Positions 26,443 to 37,492 are shown, numbered from the stretch's first letter. The stretch is 64,000 nt of DNA from DASRDU01 sp035652435 (GCA_035652435.1 DASRDU010000099.1:1-64000); one strand, 5' to 3'. Numbers and translations: made by a program. The notes: generated from the letters alone by a model not told the origin.

Positions 26443-27030
26443 ATGCAGATACCAATTCATCAGAGCAATGCCGACCTGAGCCTGCTCAGCGCCATGATTA
26501 CCCCGGCGGTGCTGATCTCGGCGTGCGGCACGCTGATCTTCTCGACCTCGACCCGGCTGGCCCGGATCGTGGACCGCGTCCGCGACCTGAGTTCGCAGAT
26601 CGAGCAGGAGTGCGCCGGCGCGGTGACGGATTTCCCGCGGGAGCGGCGCGCCGAAATCGAGCGGCAGCTCGGCATCCACGCGCGGCGGAGCCGGCTCGTC
26701 CAGGGGTCTCTGACCAGTTTTTATGTCGCACTCGGCCTGTTCGTCGCCGCCACGGTCAGCATTGGGATAGTAGCGGTTGTTCACGCAGTGGCGTGGCTGC
26801 CAACCGTGCTGGGCATCGCCGGCACCGTCGTGATGTTTTACGGCAGCATGCTGCTGATTGCGGAAACCCGGCTGGCATTGCGGTCAGTCAGTTCGGAGAT
26901 GGAATTCATCCTGCGGCTGCACGAAATGTATCTGGCGCGTCAGGCGAAAGCCGAAGGTGACGGCGCCCCGGTTGAACCGGAGAATCCGGGCGTACTCAGG
27001 CGACTGACGCAACGCCTGAAGAGCAATTAG
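26443..27030 (+). CDS. DUF2721 membrane protein
   Basis: 195 residues. An N-terminal helix NADLSLLSAMITPAVLISACG is followed by two further membrane segments (about residues 88-110 and 115-140) with a charged cytoplasmic helical stretch between, the arrangement of the DUF2721 family. The function is unknown. An RNase H gene follows 14 nt later on the same strand. Confidence 0.8.
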   Translation: MQIPIHQSNADLSLLSAMITPAVLISACGTLIFSTSTRLARIVDRVRDLSSQIEQECAGAVTDFPRERRAEIERQLGIHARRSRLVQGSLTSFYVALGLFVAATVSIGIVAVVHAVAWLPTVLGIAGTVVMFYGSMLLIAETRLALRSVSSEMEFILRLHEMYLARQAKAEGDGAPVEPENPGVLRRLTQRLKSN

Positions 27031-27044
27031 TCCGACACCCGACC

Positions 27045-27491
27045 ATGAAAAAAGTCAGGATAGTGTGTGACGGCAGCAGCCTCGGCAATGGCCGGGGTGA
27101 GACGCGCGCCGCCGCCGCGGCGGTGCTGGAATACGGCGGCAGGCGCAAAATCATCGGCACGTACCTGGGTAATGCCACCAACCAGCAGGCCGAGATCGTC
27201 GCCGCCTGCGTCGCGCTCGAAGCGCTCACAGAACCCTGCCGGGTCGAACTCATTTCGGATTCGCAGTACGTCATCAGTACGATGAAGGGACTGTTCAAGC
27301 GGAAAGCCAACCTCGAACTGTGGCAGCGGCTTGATCGCGCGGCGCAGCAGCATAAGATCGAATGGACGTGGACGCGCGGGCACGCGGGCCACGAGGTTCA
27401 GGAGATGTGTGACGAGGCCGCACGCCTGATCGCGGAAACAGGAGAGGTTGACGCGGAGGCGCTGCGCCGGATTCTGCAGGGCAGTGAGTAG
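27045..27491 (+). CDS. Ribonuclease HI-type protein
   Basis: 148-residue cytoplasmic nuclease that would cut the RNA strand of RNA-DNA hybrids. The four acidic residues of the RNase H active site are visible: D in VCDGSSLGNG (residue about 9), E in NQQAEIVAA (about 51), D in LISDSQYVI (about 71) and D in EMCDEAARL (about 126), plus the His of TRGHAGHEV. The glycine-rich basic handle of E. coli RnhA is short or absent. A GGCGC-rich sequence without clear Shine-Dalgarno precedes the ATG. Confidence 0.88.
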   Translation: MKKVRIVCDGSSLGNGRGETRAAAAAVLEYGGRRKIIGTYLGNATNQQAEIVAACVALEALTEPCRVELISDSQYVISTMKGLFKRKANLELWQRLDRAAQQHKIEWTWTRGHAGHEVQEMCDEAARLIAETGEVDAEALRRILQGSE

Positions 27492-27559
27492 CCCGGGCGC
27501 GCGGCGAAGTCCGCGGGAGAGCGGCAGGGAGGTAAATTTCCGGAGCCGGCCCTCCCACC

Positions 27560-27589
27560 TTGACTGTTTGCGGCTATTACTTCTATAGT
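27560..27589 (+). promoter_or_regulatory. Candidate promoter of the act/cox operon
   Basis: TTGACT (27560-27565) and TATAGT (27584-27589) are separated by 18 nt, a good housekeeping match in the only sizeable gap upstream of actA. Confidence 0.55.
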
Positions 27590-27909
27590 ACGCGCTCTTG
27601 TATCGTCCATGATCCTGTCAGTCTGTGACTGACAACTCAATGTAAAAATAACCGGTCGAGGCTCCGGTGTTTGCAGTCATAACCTCCGTTTGATCGGCCT
27701 CCAACAAAGAATCCGCTTGTCATAGCAGGAATCCAGACCGCTTGATCACCGAAAAAGCAGTCGGCTGGATGTCAAAAGAGAGTCTCCCTGAGAGTCCCAA
27801 AGGAGGCCTGATAGGATTGAGACGGATTCTGTGAAATAATTCTCTTGCCACTTTCGCTGGCGCTTTTCAGTATCGCACCGTGACTGCTGAAGGGCTTCAG
27901 AGGATTGAT
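27590..27909 (+). other. Long untranslated leader upstream of actA
   Basis: About 310 nt between the candidate promoter and the actA start with no supportable gene. It contains a perfect hairpin GTCAGT-CTGTG-ACTGAC (27617-27633) and a second complementary region around 27779-27800 (GAGAGTCTC and CTGAGAGTC blocks). Riboswitch class motifs were not recognised. Confidence 0.45.
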
Positions 27910-28566
27910 ATGGAATCAAAACTGATCTTCCCGAAGTGGATCAACAAAGTGGTCGCACTGGTTCTGGTGGGCGGCGGTCTGGCGACATTTGCGGGCGCGG
28001 GGACGACTTATTTTATTTCCCAGCCCGAGTTCACCGACATCGGCTATCAGCCCACGCAGCCGGTCCCGTACAGCCACAAGCTGCACGCCGGCCAGATAGG
28101 GATGGATTGCCGGTTCTGCCACTCGACGGTTGAGAAGACCGGCTTTGCCGCGATCCCACCCACGCAGACCTGCATGCTCTGTCACACCGCGATCAAGAAT
28201 GACAGCCCGAAGCTCGCCAGAATCCGCGAAAGCTTCGCGACAGGCAACCCCGTCGAGTGGAAGAAGGTCCACAAGGTCGCCGACTTCGCCTACTTCAATC
28301 ACAGCGCGCATGTGAACGCCGGGGTCGGCTGCTCGACCTGTCACGGGCGCATTGACCAGATGGACGTCGTCAAACAGGTCAGCCCGGTCTCCATGCCCTG
28401 GTGCATTGCCTGTCATAAAGAGCCCGAGAAGGTGCTGCGCCCGCTCGACCAGATCACCAAGATGGACTGGGAGCCGGGCAGCGATCAGGTCGAGAAGGGG
28501 CGTCAATTCGTCAAAGATAGAAAGATCAAACCTCCCGTCGAAAACTGCTGGGGATGCCACCGATGA
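27910..28566 (+). CDS. actA: Alternative complex III subunit ActA, pentaheme cytochrome c
   Basis: 218 residues, periplasmic, anchored by one N-terminal membrane segment (about residues 11-32). Five CxxCH motifs are visible: CRFCH, CMLCH, CSTCH, CIACH and CWGCH, the last at the very C-terminus. This is the electron-relay subunit that accepts electrons from the ActB iron-sulfur clusters. The start is ATG at 27910 with GAGG 7 nt upstream; the frame opens 10 codons earlier at a GTG. The stop overlaps the actB start by 4 nt. Confidence 0.93.
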   Translation: MESKLIFPKWINKVVALVLVGGGLATFAGAGTTYFISQPEFTDIGYQPTQPVPYSHKLHAGQIGMDCRFCHSTVEKTGFAAIPPTQTCMLCHTAIKNDSPKLARIRESFATGNPVEWKKVHKVADFAYFNHSAHVNAGVGCSTCHGRIDQMDVVKQVSPVSMPWCIACHKEPEKVLRPLDQITKMDWEPGSDQVEKGRQFVKDRKIKPPVENCWGCHR

Positions 28567-31500
28567 CAGAACCAATCAGCAATAACCCAAAGAATAATCA
28601 GGTCACCGATCAGAAAGCCGGAAAGACGTACTGGCGCAGTCTGGACGAACTGGCCGACACGCCCGAGTTCCGCGAGTTCCTGCACCGCGAATTCCCGCCG
28701 GGCGCTTCGGAACTGGCCGACGGGATGGATCGCCGCCGGTTTCTCGTGCTGATGTCGGCTTCGCTGGCACTGGCCGGGCTCGCCTCCGGCTGCCGCCGCC
28801 CGGTCGAGCATGTGCTGCCACACAGCAAGGTCAGCGAACTGACGCTGGCCGGCGAAGCGCAGTACTACGCCACGATTATGGACCTCGGCGGGCAGGCGCT
28901 TGGGCTGCTCGTGCGCTCGAACGACGGGCGCCCGACCAAGATCGAAGGCAACCCCTCGCATCCATCCAGCCTCGGCGCGGCGAACGCCTGGGCGCAGGCT
29001 TCGGTGCTGGATGTTTATGACCCGGATCGCTCGAAGTTTGTCAGAAAAGACAGGAACAGGGTACTCGACGGCAAACAGAATGACATCGGGTGGCAGGAAT
29101 TCACGAAGTTCGCCACAGATCATTTCGAGAAACTGAAGGCGAGCCAGGGCGCTGGCCTGCGGTTCCTGGGCGAATCAAGCTCTTCGCCGTCGCTGCGTGA
29201 ACTGAAGGATCACGTCCTCAAAACCTTCCCGCAGGCGAAGTGGCACACTTACGACGCGGTCTCGCAGGATAACGCGCTCGAGGGGGCGCAGATCGCCTTC
29301 GGCCAGCCGGCGCACACGCATTACGCCTTCGATAAGGCGGATGTCGTGCTGGCGGTTGATTCCGATTTTCTCGCGCTCGATCCCGCGGGCGTCGCCAACA
29401 CGAAGAAGTTCTCGAAGAAGCGCCGCGTGGCCGGCGTGAACGACGAGATGAATCGCCTCTACGCGGTCGAGAGTTATTTCTCGATCACGGGCGCGATGGC
29501 CGATCACCGGCTGCGGCTGCAGAGCGGCAGGATCGCGGGCTTCCTGGCGGCGCTGGCGAAAAAGCTCAACGTGACGGCGGGCGGCGTGGACGCGCTCGCG
29601 GGCAAATTCAGCGGCGACCAGAAGTGGCTCGACGCCGTCGCGAAAGACCTGGAGGGTCACAAGGGCAAATCAATCGTCGTCGTCGGCCCGCGTCAGCCAG
29701 CGGCCCTGCACGCGCTCGGCCACCTGATCAACCAGGCGCTCGGCAACACCGGCGAGACGGTCAAATACACGAAAGCCTTCAACGACACGTTTGAATCCGG
29801 CGTCGCCTCGCTCAAGGATCTGACGCAGGCGATTGACGGCAGTCAGGTGAATACGCTCGTCATTCTCGGCGGCAATCCGGCTTACACGGCGCCGGCCGAC
29901 CTCGAGTTCGGCAAGAAACTCCCGAAGGTCGCGACGCGCATTCATCTGGGTCTTGACAATGACGAGACCGCTTTCGCCTGCAACTGGCACGTCAACGCCG
30001 CGCATTACCTCGAAGCGTGGGGCGACGGTCGCGCTTACGACGGCACGGCGAGCGTTCAGCAGCCGCTCGTCGAGCCGCTTTATGACGGCAAGACTGCGAT
30101 TGAACTGCTCGCGCTGATTTCCGGTTACGAAAAACAGAAGGCTTACGACATCGTGCGCGCCGTCTGGCAGAAGCAGACTGCGGGCGGCGATTTCGAGAAA
30201 GCCTGGATGCGCGCACTGCACGACGGCGTGATTCAGAACACCGCGTTCCCGGAAACCAAACCCGCCGTCAACGCCGGCAATGTCGGCACCGAACTCGATA
30301 AGTTTGCCAACGGCACCGGCGGCACGCTGGTCGCCGCTTCAAATGACATCGAGATCAACTTCATCCAGGACGCGAGCCTCTACGACGGCCGCTTCGCCAA
30401 TAACGGCTGGCTCCAGGAAACGCCCGACCCAATGACCAAGCTGACCTGGGACAACGCGGCGGTGATGAGCGTCGCCACGGCGAGAAGGCTCGAGGTCGGT
30501 AGTGAAGACGTGGTGAAGCTGACTTATCGCGGTCGCGAGCTTGAAATCCCCGTCTGGGTCATGCCGGGTCACGCCGACAATTCGATTTCCGTCGCGCTCG
30601 GTTATGGTCGCACGCAGATAGGCAGGGTTGGCAGGGGCGGCGAGTACACCTACCCTGACCCGATTGGCTCGGCCCTCACATCTTTCTTCGGCGGCGAACT
30701 CGGGCCGATTACGGGTGGCGGTCGCAATGCTTACCTGTTGCGGACTTCGGACGCGCCCGAATTCGGCATGGGCGTAACAGTGCAGAAGACCGGGGGCAGG
30801 TATGCGCTGGGTATGACGCAGGACCACTGGAGCATGGAAGGGCGCGAAATCGTGCGCGAAGGCACCTTGGATGAGTTCAGAAAGGAACCGAACTTCGCTC
30901 CCGAAAGGGTAGAGATTCCTCCCGAGACCGACCTTTACGAGCCGGTGCTGAAATTCGAGACCGGGCCGCAGTGGGGCATGGCGATTGACCTCAATTCGTG
31001 CATCGGCTGCAACGCCTGCATGGTGGCCTGCCAGTCGGAAAACAACATCCCCGTCGTCGGCAAGGAGCAGGTCAGGCGCGGGCGCGAGATGCACTGGATT
31101 CGGCTGGATCGCTACTTCACCGGCATCCCGGTAACTCAACTCGGCCCCGGCGCGAAAGATCCCTTGTCCAGTCCGGAATTCAACGAGGACCGCGTTCAGG
31201 CAGTCTACCAGCCGGTCGCCTGTGTCCACTGCGAGAAGGCGCCCTGCGAAAACGTCTGCCCGGTCGCCGCGACGGTTCACAGCGAGGAGGGCCTCAACAC
31301 GATGGCCTATAACCGCTGCGTCGGCACGCGGTACTGCTCGAACAACTGCCCCTACAAGGTGCGCCGCTTCAACTTTGCCAACTGGCACGAGGATCTCAAG
31401 AACCCCGACAACGAAGTTCAGAAGATGGTCTACAACCCCGAAGTCACCGTCCGCATGCGCGGCGTGATGGAGAAATGCAGCTACTGCGTGCAGCGCATCC

Positions 31501-31799
31501 AGAACGCGAAGATCAAAATCAAGGCGGCGGCGCGGCAGAAGGGCGAGGAATGGCGGGTTGAGGACGGCGCCATCACCCCGGCCTGCGCGCAGACCTGCCC
31601 GGCCGACGCCATCGTCTTCGGCGACATCCGCGACCCGAACAGCCGCGTGTCGCAGTGGAAGGCGCAGCCGCGCGATTACAAACTGCTCGGCGAACTGAAC
31701 GTCAAGCCGCGCACTTCGTATCTGGCGAGACTCCGCAACCCGAACACGGAGCTTGAGCCTGCGGGGGCGCACGGCGAGAAGAAAGAAGCGCACGGATAA
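28563..31799 (+). CDS. actB: Alternative complex III subunit ActB, molybdopterin-oxidoreductase-like with Fe-S domain
   Basis: 1078 residues. A cytoplasmic-type N-terminus of about 53 residues precedes the Tat motif MDRRRFLVLMSASLALAGLA, which ends in a lipobox-like SGC; a lipid-anchored periplasmic protein is expected, as known for ActB in characterised complexes. The large middle resembles molybdopterin oxidoreductases, which in this family lack the cofactor. The C-terminal third is a four-cluster ferredoxin domain: CIGCNACMVAC (about 812), CVHCEKAPCENVCP (about 886), CVGTRYCSNNCP (about 918), CSYCVQ (about 971) and CAQTCP (about 1007). The start overlaps actA (ATGA). Confidence 0.93.
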   Translation: MTEPISNNPKNNQVTDQKAGKTYWRSLDELADTPEFREFLHREFPPGASELADGMDRRRFLVLMSASLALAGLASGCRRPVEHVLPHSKVSELTLAGEAQYYATIMDLGGQALGLLVRSNDGRPTKIEGNPSHPSSLGAANAWAQASVLDVYDPDRSKFVRKDRNRVLDGKQNDIGWQEFTKFATDHFEKLKASQGAGLRFLGESSSSPSLRELKDHVLKTFPQAKWHTYDAVSQDNALEGAQIAFGQPAHTHYAFDKADVVLAVDSDFLALDPAGVANTKKFSKKRRVAGVNDEMNRLYAVESYFSITGAMADHRLRLQSGRIAGFLAALAKKLNVTAGGVDALAGKFSGDQKWLDAVAKDLEGHKGKSIVVVGPRQPAALHALGHLINQALGNTGETVKYTKAFNDTFESGVASLKDLTQAIDGSQVNTLVILGGNPAYTAPADLEFGKKLPKVATRIHLGLDNDETAFACNWHVNAAHYLEAWGDGRAYDGTASVQQPLVEPLYDGKTAIELLALISGYEKQKAYDIVRAVWQKQTAGGDFEKAWMRALHDGVIQNTAFPETKPAVNAGNVGTELDKFANGTGGTLVAASNDIEINFIQDASLYDGRFANNGWLQETPDPMTKLTWDNAAVMSVATARRLEVGSEDVVKLTYRGRELEIPVWVMPGHADNSISVALGYGRTQIGRVGRGGEYTYPDPIGSALTSFFGGELGPITGGGRNAYLLRTSDAPEFGMGVTVQKTGGRYALGMTQDHWSMEGREIVREGTLDEFRKEPNFAPERVEIPPETDLYEPVLKFETGPQWGMAIDLNSCIGCNACMVACQSENNIPVVGKEQVRRGREMHWIRLDRYFTGIPVTQLGPGAKDPLSSPEFNEDRVQAVYQPVACVHCEKAPCENVCPVAATVHSEEGLNTMAYNRCVGTRYCSNNCPYKVRRFNFANWHEDLKNPDNEVQKMVYNPEVTVRMRGVMEKCSYCVQRIQNAKIKIKAAARQKGEEWRVEDGAITPACAQTCPADAIVFGDIRDPNSRVSQWKAQPRDYKLLGELNVKPRTSYLARLRNPNTELEPAGAHGEKKEAHG

Positions 31800-31898
31800 A
31801 ACCGGTTTCACGCGCTCCGCCGGCGCCCGGAGACTTACGGCCCCGGCAAACAGACCCTGAACAGGAAATTTGACCCCGGAACTTTCGGAGAGAACAGA

Positions 31899-33341
<1,443 letters not shown>

Positions 33342-33356
33342 ATCGGGAGAAACACT

Positions 33357-33947
33357 ATGGCAGACTGGCTGACATTCCCGGGCGCGTTCGAGAGGCTCAA
33401 AAAGCTGCGCGCGTCGGAAAGCAGAATCTACGGCGCGGTGGCGGCCTTCGATTCGGACGAGAAACTGCTCGAAGCGGCGGCCCGCGTGCGGCAGGCGGGC
33501 TACACGAAATTCGACTGCCACACGCCGTACCCGGTCCACGGGCTGGACCGGGCGATGGGGCTCAGGCGGTCGAGGCTGCCGCTCATCATCATCGGCGGCA
33601 CGATCACGGGCTTCCTGACCGCCTACGCGCTCCAGTACTGGGTCGGCGTGATCAAACAGCCGGTGGTGATCGGCAACAAGCCGCTCTTTGCCATCCCGTA
33701 CGCCGTGCCGGTGCTGTTTGAATTGTCGGTGCTGCTCACGTCTTTCGGCGCCGTGCTGGGCATGCTCGCCCTCAACGGGTTGCCGCGGCTGTATCACCCG
33801 CTCTTCAACAGCGAAAATTTCAAGAAGTCGAGCGACGACACCTTCTTCATCTCAATTGAATCGAAGGACCCGCTCTTCAACGAGGACAAGACCGTCGCGC
33901 TGCTCACGGAGGTTGGCGGGCAGGATGTCGAATTGGTCGAATCGTAG
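33357..33947 (+). CDS. actD: Alternative complex III subunit ActD (DUF3341)
   Basis: 196 residues with two membrane spans (about 78-98 and 118-142). It begins with a soluble ferredoxin-fold-like domain (YGAVAAFDSDEKLLEAAARV; FDCHTPYPVHGLDRAMGL), the hallmark of DUF3341 proteins. ActD is a structural subunit of the membrane arm. ATG with GGGAGAAA upstream. Confidence 0.92.
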   Translation: MADWLTFPGAFERLKKLRASESRIYGAVAAFDSDEKLLEAAARVRQAGYTKFDCHTPYPVHGLDRAMGLRRSRLPLIIIGGTITGFLTAYALQYWVGVIKQPVVIGNKPLFAIPYAVPVLFELSVLLTSFGAVLGMLALNGLPRLYHPLFNSENFKKSSDDTFFISIESKDPLFNEDKTVALLTEVGGQDVELVES

Positions 33948-34028
33948 GGGGTGTCCGGGGCGCGTCGGTCGGCTTGCGCCCGGTCATCGCCTGCAGGCGT
34001 TACGGCAAATTTTCTGAGGAACCAAAAG

Positions 34029-34643
34029 ATGCTGCGTCGCGGTTTAGTTTTGCTGATTATGGCCGGCTCGCTCTCAGGCTGTTTCTTATTGCAGCCGGGC
34101 GTTGACAAGCCGCCGATCCAGGTTTTCCCGGATATGGACAACCAGCCGAAATACAAGGCCCAGGCCGAAAGCAGATTCTTCGGCGACAAGCGCGCCAACC
34201 GCCGGCCACCGGCGGGTACCGTCGCACAGGGCAAGCTGAAAGAAGATGACGCCTTCTTTACCGGCAAGCAGAACGGGCAGGAGGTGGCCGTGATGCCGGT
34301 GAAGATTGACGAGGCCCTGGTGCGGCGCGGTCAGGAACGTTTCAATATCAACTGCGCGCCCTGCCACAGCCGTCTGGGTGATGGCATAGGGATGGTTCTG
34401 ATGAGGCAGGGTGGGACAGTTACCCTGAGGCCGGCGGATCTGCGGCAGGAACGCCTGCGAACCGCCACCGATGGTTACATCTTCAATGTCATCACGAACG
34501 GCAAAAACACCATGCAGCCGCTCGGCCAGAACATTCCCGAAGCGGATCGCTGGGCAATCGTCTCCTATGTGCGCGCGTTGCAGCGCACGCGGAGCGCGAC
34601 CGTTAACGACGTGCCGGCGGAGAAGCGCGGGGATTTGAAGTAA
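34029..34643 (+). CDS. actE: Alternative complex III subunit ActE, monoheme cytochrome c lipoprotein
   Basis: 204 residues. The start at 34029 (GAGGA about 9 nt upstream) gives a lipoprotein signal MLRRGLVLLIMAGSLSGCFL with lipobox LSGC. The cytochrome domain has CAPCH near residue 117 (FNINCAPCHSRLGDGIGM) and a candidate axial Met in MQPLGQNIPEADRWAIVSYV. The protein would carry electrons from ActA toward the oxidase. The frame opens upstream at 33951, but those residues do not look like a signal peptide. Confidence 0.92.
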   Translation: MLRRGLVLLIMAGSLSGCFLLQPGVDKPPIQVFPDMDNQPKYKAQAESRFFGDKRANRRPPAGTVAQGKLKEDDAFFTGKQNGQEVAVMPVKIDEALVRRGQERFNINCAPCHSRLGDGIGMVLMRQGGTVTLRPADLRQERLRTATDGYIFNVITNGKNTMQPLGQNIPEADRWAIVSYVRALQRTRSATVNDVPAEKRGDLK

Positions 34644-34744
34644 TACGGGCAGCCGCTCAGGTGATGGCCCGTTTCCGCCGAAAGGTCTTTGTCGCAACTA
34701 ACCGCGGGCCGCACGAGCCTGCGGCACATTTTCCGAGGACGACC

Positions 34745-35983
34745 GTGAGTCAACAAACCGACAGTTACAGACTTGACCCGAGAGTGGCGGCCAGGGCGAG
34801 AACGCCGCTGCTGATCATTGCGGTGATCGGCTGGGTGCTGTGCATCATCGGCTTTGCAGTGCCCGGCCTGCGCGAGCAGTTCCACTTCTCGTACCACATG
34901 AGCTTTATTTACTTCACCACGATCACGCTCGGCGCGCTCTTTTTCGTCATGGTCCAGCGGCTGACGACGGCCGGCTGGAGCGTCGTCGTGCGGCGCATCG
35001 CCGAAGTGATCGCCGCGAATTTCTGGCTCATCGCCATCCTGTTCATCCCGATTGCCATCGGCGTCATCTACCCCCCGCACGGTCACAGTGGCGCGATCGA
35101 ATATTTCGAGTGGAACAGACTGTGGCATGACCCGGGGTCGGTGGCGAATGACCAGGTGCTTCAGCACAAGAAGGGGTACTTCGAACTCAGCTTCTTCTTC
35201 GCCCGCGCGGTCTTCTACCTGCTGATCTGGTCGGTGGTGAGCTGGCAGCTGTACCGGCACTCGACCGCGCAGGATGATGACGGCAACCCCGAACACGCGC
35301 GTTATTCGTTCAGGTGGGCCGCCGCCGGGTTCCCGTTGTTCTTCATCTTCGGGACGCTCGCCATTTTTGACTGGATCATGTCGCTCGCGCCGCACTGGTT
35401 CTCGACCGCCTTCGGCCTTTACAACCTGGCGGGTGGCGGGCTCGGATTTATGGGAGTGCTGATTCTGATCTGCGCCTGGCTGCGCAGCAACAACACGCTC
35501 AGACACTCGATCACCATCGAGCATTATCACGACATGGGCAAGCTGCTCTTTACCTTTATGATTTTCTGGGCGTACGTCGGGTTCTCGCAGTACATGCTGA
35601 TCTGGTACGCCAACCAGTCGGAAGAGACCTTTTACTTCCACGACCGCCTGCGGGGGAGCTGGAGCGCGGTCACCTGGCTGCTCGCGGTCGGCCACTTCAT
35701 CCTGCCGTTCATCCTGCTGCTCTCGCGCGACATCAAGCGCAACGTCTTCACGCTCTCGCTGGCCGCGGGGTGGATGCTCCTGATGCACCTGGTTGACGTC
35801 TACTGGATGGTCATGCCGGCGCTGCACAAATCGGGAGTGGGGCTGCACTGGCTCGATCTGGCCGCACTGATGGCGGTCGGCGGGACGCTCGGGGTGGCCT
35901 TCATCCGGCTGCTCGGCAAACACTCGCTGGTTCCGGTCAGGGACCCGTTCCTCACGGAATCGCTGGCCTTCGAGAATGCGTAA
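34745..35983 (+). CDS. actF: Alternative complex III subunit ActF, NrfD-like membrane protein
   Basis: 412 residues, about 10 membrane helices, paralogous to ActC. Start chosen at GTG 34745 (SQQTDSYRLDPRVAARARTP), because GAGGA lies 5 nt upstream; the frame opens 28 codons earlier without such a site. Conserved stretches include FHFSYHMSFIYFTTITLGALFF and ILPFILLLSRDIKRN. ActF closes the core actA-F set. Confidence 0.9.
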   Translation: MSQQTDSYRLDPRVAARARTPLLIIAVIGWVLCIIGFAVPGLREQFHFSYHMSFIYFTTITLGALFFVMVQRLTTAGWSVVVRRIAEVIAANFWLIAILFIPIAIGVIYPPHGHSGAIEYFEWNRLWHDPGSVANDQVLQHKKGYFELSFFFARAVFYLLIWSVVSWQLYRHSTAQDDDGNPEHARYSFRWAAAGFPLFFIFGTLAIFDWIMSLAPHWFSTAFGLYNLAGGGLGFMGVLILICAWLRSNNTLRHSITIEHYHDMGKLLFTFMIFWAYVGFSQYMLIWYANQSEETFYFHDRLRGSWSAVTWLLAVGHFILPFILLLSRDIKRNVFTLSLAAGWMLLMHLVDVYWMVMPALHKSGVGLHWLDLAALMAVGGTLGVAFIRLLGKHSLVPVRDPFLTESLAFENA

Positions 35984-35995
35984 GGGGTTTTGATT

Positions 35996-36523
35996 ATGGC
36001 ACACACGGGACCAAAGGACGGGTGGCACGCGCCGGCGACCGTCGAGGAAGAAATTCTGGAGTTCGCCAAAGACGACACCTTCGATTTTGAAGAGCAGCCG
36101 CCGCGCGCCGGACTGATCGCGCTGATCAGCCTGGCCTGCCTCGTCTTCATCCTCGCCTGCGGTGGCGGGCTGCACATTTACTGGCACTGGTACTATGAGC
36201 ATTCAGTTACCGAGGCGAACCAGGTCGAGCCGTCGCAACTGCGGGATGTGAGGAGCAGGGAAGAGCAGGAACTCCATTCCCCGCCGAAGTACATTGATAA
36301 GGAAAAAGGCACCGTGCAGATTCCGATTGACCGCGCGATGCAGCTGATCGTCGAGGAGGCCGCGGCAGGCAGGTACGGCCAGAACTTCGCGAAGCAGTCG
36401 GCGGACGCCACCGCAGCATCGCCGGCGACGAGCGGCGTTCCGACAGTCGCCGCAACCGGGGCGCCGACAACGCCCGCGGCGTCACCCGCGGCGAAGCCTT
36501 CACCGCCGCCGGCGAAGAAGTAA
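35996..36523 (+). CDS. Single-span protein of the act/cox operon (hypothetical)
   Basis: 175 residues: an acidic N-terminus, one membrane helix (about residues 40-65, GLIALISLACLVFILACGGG), a short periplasmic segment and a Pro/Ala/Thr-rich tail ending PSPPPAKK. The ATG at 35996 has AAGGGG 8 nt upstream. Position between actF and the SCO gene suggests a small accessory subunit of the complex or an assembly factor, comparable in place to the variable single-span subunits (ActG/ActH) of known alternative complex III operons. No sequence family was recognised. Confidence 0.7.
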   Translation: MAHTGPKDGWHAPATVEEEILEFAKDDTFDFEEQPPRAGLIALISLACLVFILACGGGLHIYWHWYYEHSVTEANQVEPSQLRDVRSREEQELHSPPKYIDKEKGTVQIPIDRAMQLIVEEAAAGRYGQNFAKQSADATAASPATSGVPTVAATGAPTTPAASPAAKPSPPPAKK

Positions 36524-36533
36524 GGAAAGTAGT

Positions 36534-37412
36534 TTGGTTGTGTTTACATTTGTCGTCCCGCAAAACAGAGTTCAATTTTCAGGCGGCCTGATGCTGCTCG
36601 TGCTGGTGCTTTGCACTTCGCTCACCGCCCTGGCGCAGCTCAACCGCGAACTGCCCTCGGACGTGCAGGGCCTGCAGGTCGAGCAGAAGCTCGACGCGCA
36701 GATTGACCTCGACCTGACTTTTACCAACGAAGAAGGTCAGACGGTTGCCCTGCGCGATTACTTCGGCAAAGGGCGACCGGTCGTGCTGAATCTGGCTTAC
36801 TACAGCTGCCCGATGCTCTGCGGAATGGTGATCAAGGGCGTGACCAACACGCTCAGGGAGATTCCCTGGACGCCGGGCCGGGAATTTGAAGTCGTGACGG
36901 TCAGTTTCGACCCGCGCGAAACCGCGCTGCTCGCCAAGGCGAAGAAGGAGGCCGTCATGGTTGATTACGGCCGCCCGCAGGCGCGCGAGGGCTGGCACTT
37001 CCTCGTTGACAAGGACGGCAACGCGAAGAAGCTCGCGGATCAGGTCGGCTTCAAATACCGCTGGATCGAAGACCAGAAGCAGTTCGCGCACGCCTCGGTC
37101 ACGATGATCGCGACGCCCGAAGGGAAGATGTCGCGTTACCTGATCGGCATCGCCTACCAGCCGCGCGACATGCGTCTCGCGCTGACTGAGGCCTCAAACG
37201 GGAAGATCGGGACGATCATTGATTCATTCATGCTCTACTGTTACCACTACGACCCCGAAGCGCGCTCATACGTCCCGATGGCGAGGCGGATTATGAAAAT
37301 CGGCGGCCTGGTGGTCGTAACAATGGTCGGGTCAATCCTGTTCTTTTTCTGGCGGCGCGAGTTCAAGGGGCAGCCCCCGGCGCCGCTCGAGCCGGGCGGT
37401 CAGAGTTTATAG
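36534..37412 (+). CDS. SCO1/SenC-family copper chaperone
   Basis: 292 residues, membrane-anchored thioredoxin-fold protein that delivers copper to the CuA site of oxidase subunit II. The CxxxC copper motif is SCPMLCGM (about residues 90-97) and the conserved His lies in QFAHASVTM. An N-terminal hydrophobic segment (about 15-35) serves as signal, and a second segment near residues 258-275 is an unusual C-terminal membrane anchor. The start is TTG at 36534 or GTG at 36540; AAGGAAAG lies just upstream of both. Confidence 0.88.
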   Translation: MVVFTFVVPQNRVQFSGGLMLLVLVLCTSLTALAQLNRELPSDVQGLQVEQKLDAQIDLDLTFTNEEGQTVALRDYFGKGRPVVLNLAYYSCPMLCGMVIKGVTNTLREIPWTPGREFEVVTVSFDPRETALLAKAKKEAVMVDYGRPQAREGWHFLVDKDGNAKKLADQVGFKYRWIEDQKQFAHASVTMIATPEGKMSRYLIGIAYQPRDMRLALTEASNGKIGTIIDSFMLYCYHYDPEARSYVPMARRIMKIGGLVVVTMVGSILFFFWRREFKGQPPAPLEPGGQSL

Positions 37413-37492
37413 TTTAAGAGGGGAGAGCTTCCCCTGAGGGCAATAAAAAGGCGAAGCAGATTTGCGCCTGCAATAACCGGTAAGGTCACTTT

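Noticed and set aside
34565..36202. 545-aa minus-strand open frame
   Set aside because: Antisense to actF; rich in Arg/Glu/Asp/Gln as expected of a mirror of membrane-protein codons, no family motifs.
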